The position numbers and the translations under genes were made by a program. A DNA stretch of 64,000 nucleotides from Chitinophaga sedimenti. Its GTDB lineage: Bacteria > Bacteroidota > Bacteroidia > Chitinophagales > Chitinophagaceae. Location: the NCBI RefSeq assembly GCF_023156195.1, contig NZ_JAKUKA010000001.1, positions 1,364,001 to 1,428,000 on the forward strand, read 5' to 3'. Under the pieces are notes generated by a model. It saw only the letters and a list, made by a program, of their open reading frames with translations, made no database searches and had not been told where the DNA came from. Positions within the stretch are counted from its first letter, which is position 1. Each line of letters opens with the position of its first letter. Below are positions 58,695 to 64,000 of the stretch, one piece after another.

Positions 58695-59540
58695 ATGCAA
58701 ACTGAACAACAACTTAAAGCACTCGTAAAGCAGAAGTACAGTGAAATAGCTTTACAGGGCAAGGATGATAATTCATCCTCCTGCTGCGGCGCGTCCTGTT
58801 GCTCCACGGAAGTCTATAATATCATGAGTGACGATTACACGCAGCTGGAGGGGTACAATGCCGACGCAGATCTTGGGCTGGGATGTGGCTTGCCGACGCA
58901 ATTTGCTGCCATTAAAAAAGGTGATGTCGTCATTGACCTCGGTAGCGGAGCCGGTAACGATGCTTTTATTGCCCGGGCTGAAACAGGGGAAACCGGTAAG
59001 GTGATCGGTATTGACTTTACCCCGGCAATGATTGAGAAAGCACGCGTTAACGCTGAAAAGCTGAGTTACCATAATGTTGAATTTCGGCAGGGGGATATTG
59101 AACATATGCCGGTAACAGCAAATGTGGCTGATGTGATCGTAAGCAACTGTGTATTAAACCTGGTTCCCAATAAGGCGGGTGTGATGTCGGAAATCTTCCG
59201 GGTGTTAAAGCCGGGTGGTCACTTTAGTATTTCAGACATTGTACTGGAAGGCGAACTCCCTGCCGGTATTCAACAAGCCGCTGAAATGTACGCGGGTTGT
59301 ATTTCCGGGGCTGTACAAAAACAACATTACCTGGATTTGATTGCTGCTGCCGGATTCACCGGCATAGTTATCCAGCGGCAAAAGACTATTATCATACCAG
59401 ATGATATTCTGAACAACTATCTTTCAGCGGAGGATATTGTTGTCTTCAGGTCTTCAGGGACGGGTATCCGGAGTATTACCGTGTATGCAGAGAAACCAGC
59501 GGAAGCGGCAGCGTGCTGCGCTCCCGGATGTTGCAGTTAA
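58695..59540 (+). CDS. arsM: arsenite S-adenosylmethionine methyltransferase
   Basis: This 281-residue protein has an N-terminal Cys-rich part (SSSCCGASCC), the ArsM landmark LGLGCGLPTQFA, the SAM site VIDLGSGAGNDAFI and IGIDFTPAMIE, the catalytic Cys in SNCVLNL and MYAGCISGA, and a Cys-rich tail (CCAPGCCS). These Cys residues bind As(III), which is methylated in steps to volatile species. It lies 154 bases after the arsR ATG-distal end with its own operator, and 18 bases before arsC. Confidence 0.93.
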   Translation: MQTEQQLKALVKQKYSEIALQGKDDNSSSCCGASCCSTEVYNIMSDDYTQLEGYNADADLGLGCGLPTQFAAIKKGDVVIDLGSGAGNDAFIARAETGETGKVIGIDFTPAMIEKARVNAEKLSYHNVEFRQGDIEHMPVTANVADVIVSNCVLNLVPNKAGVMSEIFRVLKPGGHFSISDIVLEGELPAGIQQAAEMYAGCISGAVQKQHYLDLIAAAGFTGIVIQRQKTIIIPDDILNNYLSAEDIVVFRSSGTGIRSITVYAEKPAEAAACCAPGCCS

Positions 59541-59558
59541 AAATTATCAAACGACTAT

Positions 59559-59978
59559 ATGATGAAGAAAATACTTGTACTATGTACAGGCAACAGTTGC
59601 CGTAGCCAGCTGGCAGAAGGTTATCTGCGCCGCTTCGCAGGAGAAAAAGCAGAAGTCTACAGCGCGGGCGTGGAAACGCATGGCGTGAATCCCCGTGCAA
59701 TCGCCACTATGCGGGAAGATGGTATCGACATTTCGGGACATACCTCGAACAATATGGACGAATACCGGGGAATTGATTTTGATTATGTCATTACGGTGTG
59801 TGATAATGCCAAAGAGCGTTGCCCTTTCTTCCCATCTAAGGCGCAAAAGTTTCACTATAACTTTCCTGACCCGGCAAAGGCTACGGGTACAGAAGCGGAG
59901 ATCATGGAGCAATTCAGGGCGGTGCGTGAGCAAATCAAAGCATACAGCCGGAACTTCGTAGAAGAAAATTTAGCGTAG
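59559..59978 (+). CDS. arsC: arsenate reductase, low-molecular-weight phosphatase type
   Basis: This 139-residue protein has the P-loop [16 protein letters not shown] (Cys-x5-Arg near residues 10-16), the general acid Asp in PDPAKATG near 113 and the redox pair [12 protein letters not shown] (near 83 and 91). It reduces arsenate to arsenite with thioredoxin. Two adjacent ATGs (59559, 59562) start it. Its stop is one base before the acr3 ATG. Confidence 0.93.
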   Translation: MMKKILVLCTGNSCRSQLAEGYLRRFAGEKAEVYSAGVETHGVNPRAIATMREDGIDISGHTSNNMDEYRGIDFDYVITVCDNAKERCPFFPSKAQKFHYNFPDPAKATGTEAEIMEQFRAVREQIKAYSRNFVEENLA

Positions 59979-59979
59979 A

Positions 59980-61049
59980 ATGAGTGCAAACAACTGCAGC
60001 CCCGCGGCAGAGCGTAAGAAGCTAGGTTTTCTGGACAGGTATTTAACGTTATGGATCTTTCTCGCTATGGCTGCTGGCGTAACTTTAGGTTACCTGGTTC
60101 CATCATCTGCGGACTGGATTAACCGCTACAGCGCTGGTACGACCAACATACCGCTGGCCATTGGGCTGATCCTGATGATGTACCCGCCACTGGCAAAAGT
60201 GAAGTACGAGCAGATAGGGAAGGTCTTCCGGAATGTAAAGGTATTGGGTATTTCGCTGGTATTAAACTGGGGGATCGGGCCGGTTCTGATGTTTGCGTTG
60301 GCACTGCTTTTCCTGAACGGTTACCCTGAGTACATGACAGGACTGATCCTGATTGGCCTTGCACGTTGTATTGCCATGGTAGTAGTTTGGAATGAACTGG
60401 CGGAAGGTAATCGAGAGTATGCGGCGGGATTGATCGCGTTAAACAGCATCTTCCAGGTGTTACTGTACAGTATCTATGCTTATGTTTTTATTACAGTACT
60501 ACCGCCTTATTTGGCGTTAACGGGCTTGACGTAAATATTACTATTGGGGAGATCGCGAAAAGTGTAGGGATTTATTTAGGTATTCCCTTCGCTGCTGGTG
60601 TGATTACTCGCTATACATTAATCGGCTTGAAAGGTGAAAGCTGGTATCAGCGGCAATTTGTACCCTTTATATCTCCGATTACCCTGATCGCGCTGCTTTT
60701 TACCATAGTGGTCATGTTTAGCCTGAAAGGCGGGTTAATTTTGCAACTGCCTATGGACGTATTGCGTATCGCAGCACCATTGGTGATTTACTTTTCCCTG
60801 ATGTTTGTTGTCAGCTTCTTTGCAGGCAAAAGAGTAGGAGCCGACTATTCTCAAAGCGCATCCATCGCTTTCACTGCGGCTGGCAATAATTTCGAGTTAG
60901 CGATTGCCGTTGCCATTGGTGTGTTTGGTATTAATAGTGGACAGGCTTTTGTCGGTGTAATCGGGCCATTGGTGGAAGTGCCTGCGTTAATAGCGTTAGT
61001 CAACCTGGCCTTGTGGCTCAAGAAAAGATATTGGCGCCGTGTACCCTAA
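59980..61049 (+). CDS. acr3: Acr3 arsenite efflux permease (one frameshift)
   Basis: Repaired to about 356 residues with about ten membrane helices. The family motifs are [40 protein letters not shown] (with the Cys in the pore helix) and [18 protein letters not shown]. The frame is lost near 60515; one added T gives [17 protein letters not shown] and restores the C-terminal half. It exports arsenite using the proton gradient and completes the operon arsR-arsM-arsC-acr3. Confidence 0.93.
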
Positions 61050-61079
61050 AACAACGCATAAACTCGTGCTGTTAAATCA

Positions 61080-61099
61080 TTTCGTCGATGATAAAACGA
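61080..61099 (+). promoter_or_regulatory. TTTCRTCGAYGA motif upstream of NTF2-like copy B
   Basis: TTTCGTCGATGATAAAACGA matches the consensus shared with 41465-41484 and 43427-43446, with only transition changes. It lies 105 bases before the start of NTF2-like copy B, well separated from any LytTR gene. Confidence 0.55.
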
Positions 61100-61179
61100 C
61101 TTGGCAGACAAAAAACGCCCGTATCCTTTCAACTTGGATTCATTAGGCTACTTTTCAAATTTTGTGTTAGGCCTGCGTA

Positions 61180-61187
61180 TAGTTTTG
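61180..61187 (+). promoter_or_regulatory. TAnnTTTG promoter box of NTF2-like copy B
   Basis: TAGTTTTG is a perfect -7 element, 16 bases before the TTG start codon at 61204, the same spacing as in copy A. Confidence 0.5.
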
Positions 61188-61203
61188 CCTAAAACAAAAC
61201 ACC

Positions 61204-61662
61204 TTGAAAGCATTATTCATCTTTACGCTGCTGTTTTTCGCGACCTGTAGTGCATACGCCCAGGTGGATACGACCAGCTATCCCAAAGAGCGCCAGGAAA
61301 TCAGGCAAATTTTGCGAAATCAAAAGCCAGGGACGTTAACAGACTGTGGTGATATGATCGCGGTCGGCCCTAAGGGCGACATATCGTTTTCGCATCAGCA
61401 ATGGGTTGAGGCCCAAAAAAGGGAGAAGTTGGTATTTAAATCTGTGAGGCCGGTTCCAGGAAATGAGTTCATCCGTATTTACGACGGAACCACAGCCGTA
61501 ATCAATCTCCTCATCAATGTGTCTTTGGTTGTTGATGGCCGCGACGTGAATATTAAAGTTCGCCGACTGGAAATATATCATAAAAGTGCTGATGGTTGGT
61601 GCCGGGTAGCCGGGCAAGGTACCCTGGTTGATGAAGAGCTGTTCCCGGTAAATAGTAGATAA
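61204..61662 (+). CDS. secreted NTF2-like protein, copy B
   Basis: This 152-residue protein starts at a TTG (no nearby ATG) and reads KALFIFTLLFFATCSAYAQ as a signal peptide. The mature part matches the gene at 40901-41377: YPKERQEIRQIL, GDISFSHQQWVEAQK, GNEFIRIYDGTTAVINLLINVSL, KVRRLEIYHKSADGWCRVAGQGTLVDEELFPV. The pair are clear paralogues. The same regulatory motif lies upstream of both, so they probably belong to one regulon. Confidence 0.82.
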   Translation: MKALFIFTLLFFATCSAYAQVDTTSYPKERQEIRQILRNQKPGTLTDCGDMIAVGPKGDISFSHQQWVEAQKREKLVFKSVRPVPGNEFIRIYDGTTAVINLLINVSLVVDGRDVNIKVRRLEIYHKSADGWCRVAGQGTLVDEELFPVNSR

Positions 61663-61755
61663 CATACCCCTTGTCATCCTTATGACATCTGTCCCGCAGG
61701 TGAGCATTAATTGATGTGAAGTCACAAAAGCACTAAACCCTAAAAACAGGCTACC

Positions 61756-62573
61756 ATGAAAAAGGCATTTCACTTTCTGATCGCTGTATTCGCATGCTAT
61801 ACGATTTCGTTCAGTACAGGTTGTAAAAAAGATAGCAACACCAATAACCCAGGAGGAAAATACAGCTTCTCCAACTCCGAGTACACCGGCACTGCGAGGG
61901 TTGGCAATCATTATTTCCCCGGCCATTGTCGTTACGGTTTGGCGCCGGCGACGATGTTACAGCATGGTCGCACCTCACGCTCAACAAATATCATCGTGGC
62001 GATATACCCGGTAAAATAACGAAGGTTGAAGAAGACGGCCAGGGACAGATACAGGTTACCGTATTATTTGATTTGCCGGGAGAAGAGCAGTTCAATTCAC
62101 CGCAGGTGTTCATGATCTCTGCAGATAAGGCCAAGATCACCGGTGGATCGGCACCTATCATTTCAATGGTAGATATGAAATTATATCCAAAGGAATCTTA
62201 CGGTATCGTGGGCATTTGGGCGCAGCCGGAACATCCGCAATGGTTCGCCGATGTGAATGTAATTAAGTTTTTTTCTCCGGAAGGATATACCAATTACATC
62301 CAAAGCGGCATTCCTTTGATTGGTACCAGTAGCGATATGGGCGGTATGCTGTCGCCAACCTACAAACAGGATGGTTCCAGGCTCACATTTGCAGGCGTTG
62401 ATCCAAGTGAATTACCGGTAAAGATTATCCCGTATTACGGCGTGCTGTCGGCCGACGGCAATATCTTATATGTAGATGCATATGAATTCAGTCGTGCCAG
62501 GCTTACAGCATCACAAAGTACATTCGAATATTATGGACCCAGGGGCGTTACACCATGGTTGATCCGACAGTAA
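61756..62573 (+). CDS. lipoprotein of unknown function (one frameshift)
   Basis: Repaired to about 272 residues. It has a lipobox (YTISFSTGCKK) and then beta-rich text: NSEYTGTARVGNHYFP, VTVLFDLPGEEQFNSPQVF, IISMVDMKLYPKESYGIVGI. Frame is lost in the C4 run at 61917-61920; one added C gives YFPRPLSLRFGAGDDV and restores the rest. I recognise no family. Confidence 0.68.
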
Positions 62574-62719
62574 TGGATCGAACTTCTACGCACCCAGGTC
62601 TGATAAGATTTAATATCGCGTTGACATCATTGTCGGTGGGCTGGTCTTTTCTGCGTTGAACTTTCCGTAGTTGCATGAAAATGGCTGAGCAATAGACGCT
62701 CGCAGGGATATGAATGACA

Positions 62720-62742
62720 AAACCCGCTCATAGAGCGGGTTT
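62720..62742 (-). terminator. rho-independent terminator after tRNA-Leu
   Basis: On the minus strand AAACCCGCTC and GAGCGGGTTT pair around TAT and continue in TTGTC. It lies 8 bases after the CCA end of the tRNA. The 62574-62719 stretch otherwise holds only a small doubtful minus-strand frame (about 43 codons). Confidence 0.8.
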
Positions 62743-62750
62743 CACTTCGT

Positions 62751-62837
62751 TGGTGCCCAGAACAGGAATCGAACCTGCACTCCGTTTCCGAAACAAGATT
62801 TTGAGTCTAGCGCGTCTACCAATTCCGCCATCTGGGC
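62751..62837 (-). tRNA. tRNA-Leu (anticodon CAA)
   Basis: The minus strand starts GCCCAGATGGCGG and ends with the encoded CCA. The T arm is GCAGGTTCGAATCCTGT. The anticodon loop CTCAAAA gives CAA, which reads UUG. The extra arm between TTGT and GAGTGC is long (about 14 bases), as in class II leucine tRNAs. The acceptor stem GCCCAGA pairs fully with TCTGGGC. Confidence 0.95.
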
Positions 62838-62860
62838 AATGCGTCTCGCATTGTGGGATG

Positions 62861-62891
62861 CAAATGTATGTAATCAATCTATATTTCACAA
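62861..62891 (-). promoter_or_regulatory. complete Bacteroidota promoter of the tRNA
   Basis: On the minus strand a TTG (62891-62889) and TACATTTG (62868-62861) are separated by 20 bases, the TTTG-N19-21-TAnnTTTG spacing. The box ends 23 bases before the tRNA. This is the best promoter in the window. Confidence 0.6.
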
Positions 62892-62964
62892 TTTTTTTTC
62901 ATAATAATTAAAAATCCCTCACTCAGCACAGTCAAATCAGCCCGATATACCGTTTCTTTGCACC

Positions 62965-63541
62965 ATGCAACAAATTCAGGAACTCATTCAGTCGGGACAA
63001 ATTGAAACTGCTATCCACGAAACGGAAGCGAAGCTCGGTCAACTGCCATCATCAGACTTCCACAGTGTAATCGGTAAAAACCTGCTGCATCTCCCAGGGA
63101 CCACTAACAGGGTATTTCAATTATTTCTATGCGGCCATGACGGAAGAAGAGGAGCTGGACATTAAAGCCCTGTACCTGGAAATGAACAGTTTTACCACGC
63201 ACTACGACCGGTGGTTCCTGCATTTGCTGGCCTACGAGTCCGTAATGAACCGCGATAATCTCGATTGGCTGGCAGATTTCAGTGGCGAGTCAGATAAAAC
63301 GTTAACTGTTACAGGTTTTGAAGCGTTGCAGGAAGCCAATAAAAAATACATGCAAACGGAAGGCTATCGCAACGATCAACTGAGAGAGGCATGTGAGCTG
63401 CAGGAATATCTGATCATTCTTCGGGTGCAGGAGCTGGTGAAGCAAACACTCGGTGCAAACAGGGGCAAGGCCGCCTGGGCCGATCTGCCGGTGTTTGTTG
63501 GTGCGCACGATTATGAAGACCTGCTATTCGTGATGCAATAG
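62965..63541 (+). CDS. uncharacterised helical protein (one frameshift)
   Basis: Repaired to about 192 residues. It starts MQQIQELIQSGQIETAIHETEAKLG. A single added base near 63093 gives LPGTLTGYFNYFYAAMTEEEEL and restores the C-terminal 130 residues, which are helical with many aromatic residues (LYLEMNSFTTHYDRWFLHLLAYESV). I see no signal peptide and no family. The box TTTCTTTG lies six bases before the start. Confidence 0.62.
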
Positions 63542-63582
63542 CATCGATGTATCACGCAAAGTTGACCACTTAACCTCTGTAT

Positions 63583-64000
63583 ATGCCAAATATTCGTGCC
63601 ATTGGAGTTATTATACTGCTGCTGCTCTGTCCTGCCGTTATTTTCGCCCAAAAGGACAGGATCGATACGTTTATTGAAAACAATATGGCCAGGCAACGGA
63701 TCGTCGGTTTGGCAGTAGGTGTAATCAAAGACGGAAAAGTCATAAAAGCAAAGGGCTACGGATACGCCAACCTGGAACTCAATGCCCCGGTAACTACCAG
63801 CACGATGTTTAAGCTGGGTTCTGTCAGCAAACAGATTATTGCATCGGCAATCATGAAGCTGGTGAGCGAAGGTAAGTTGCGGTTGAACGACCCGGTTATG
63901 AAATTCTACCCTGATGCGCCGGCGCATTGGTCTGCCATTACCCTGCGGCACCTGTTGAACCATACTTCGGGGCTAATACGGGAGTCGCCAGCCTTTGATG
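63583..64000 (+). CDS. serine hydrolase, beta-lactamase class C/esterase type (start only)
   Basis: The gene runs off the right edge; 139 residues are visible. It has a signal peptide (VIILLLLCPAVIFAQ) and the class C/DUF3471-type serine hydrolase N-terminus: IVGLAVGVIKDGKVI, then MFKLGSVSKQIIASAI with the catalytic Ser-x-x-Lys near residue 80, and WSAITLRHLLNHTSGL. It is probably a periplasmic esterase or D-Ala-D-Ala peptidase-like enzyme rather than a resistance enzyme. Confidence 0.88.
   Translation, partial: MPNIRAIGVIILLLLCPAVIFAQKDRIDTFIENNMARQRIVGLAVGVIKDGKVIKAKGYGYANLELNAPVTTSTMFKLGSVSKQIIASAIMKLVSEGKLRLNDPVMKFYPDAPAHWSAITLRHLLNHTSGLIRESPAFD

Noticed and set aside
62574-62719. Small minus-strand frame of about 43 codons near the tRNA
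   Set aside because: No family match, no clear start signal and too short to support; recorded only as possible remnant.
1-64000. Mobile elements, prophage or an integrated island
   Set aside because: I find no transposase, integrase or terminal repeats; the single tRNA gene near 62.8 kb has no neighbouring integrase or repeated tRNA end.

Overview
The window looks like chromosomal DNA of a Bacteroidota bacterium, most likely a Chitinophaga-like member of the Chitinophagaceae. The evidence is three SusC/SusD pairs, FecI-type ECF sigma factors paired with FecR anti-sigma factors, DUF4843, PKD-like and DUF4369/TlpA lipoproteins, LytS/LytTR two-component pairs, and many TAnnTTTG promoter boxes of the Bacteroidota sigma factor. 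I see no plasmid, phage, insertion sequence or CRISPR.

Layout. 0-3.2 kb: small stress and regulatory genes (DinB-like, hemerythrin-like, AraC). 3.2-5.3 kb: an SPFH/SHOCT protein with a membrane-anchored zinc-ribbon partner, resembling the Bacillus YdjI/YdjG envelope-stress pair. 5.5-8.8 kb: a ComEC-like metallo-beta-lactamase-fold protein followed by a CHAT (caspase-like) protease-domain protein; a 9-bp dyad covers the promoter. This is the best candidate for an undescribed system. 8.8-10.7 kb: a LytS/LytTR pair preceded by two direct repeats 21 bp apart. 12-19 kb: GH39 and GH43 glycosidases, a single-domain response regulator and an HxlR/SDR/NTF2 cluster. 18.7-30 kb: sigma-FecR-SusC-SusD-DUF4843-PKD-like-TlpA-TlpA, probably one importer operon. 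30-35.6 kb: AraC, aldo/keto reductase, a propeller protein, an unknown gene with an unusual TGTCG repeat array upstream, and a YetF-like membrane protein. 35.7-40.4 kb: a second SusC/SusD pair. 40.9-43.5 kb: a secreted NTF2-like protein divergent from a second LytS/LytTR pair. 44.4-46.1 kb: AraC and SDR. 46.2-55.9 kb (minus strand): a second complete sigma-FecR-SusC-SusD-TlpA-TlpA locus. 56-58.1 kb: DUF305, HxlR and aldo/keto reductase. 58.3-61 kb: an arsenic operon arsR-arsM-arsC-acr3 with mirrored 16-bp operators. 61-64 kb: a second NTF2 paralogue, a lipoprotein, tRNA-Leu(CAA), an unknown gene and the start of a serine beta-lactamase-like gene.

Data quality. About thirty genes are broken by single-base shifts, often in runs of 4-9 identical bases. 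Every break I reconstructed in detail is repaired by adding one base and then reads a complete family-typical protein. I therefore treat these as deletion-type sequencing or assembly errors, and give each such gene as one interval with the shift noted. The exception is an in-frame TAA followed at once by ATG inside the second ECF sigma gene.

How the genes work together. Two ECF/FecR-controlled importers carry their own thioredoxin-like lipoproteins. Two LytTR pairs appear to share a TTTCRTCGAYGA-type site that also lies upstream of both NTF2 paralogues, which suggests a small regulon. The ars genes form a complete arsenic detoxification operon.
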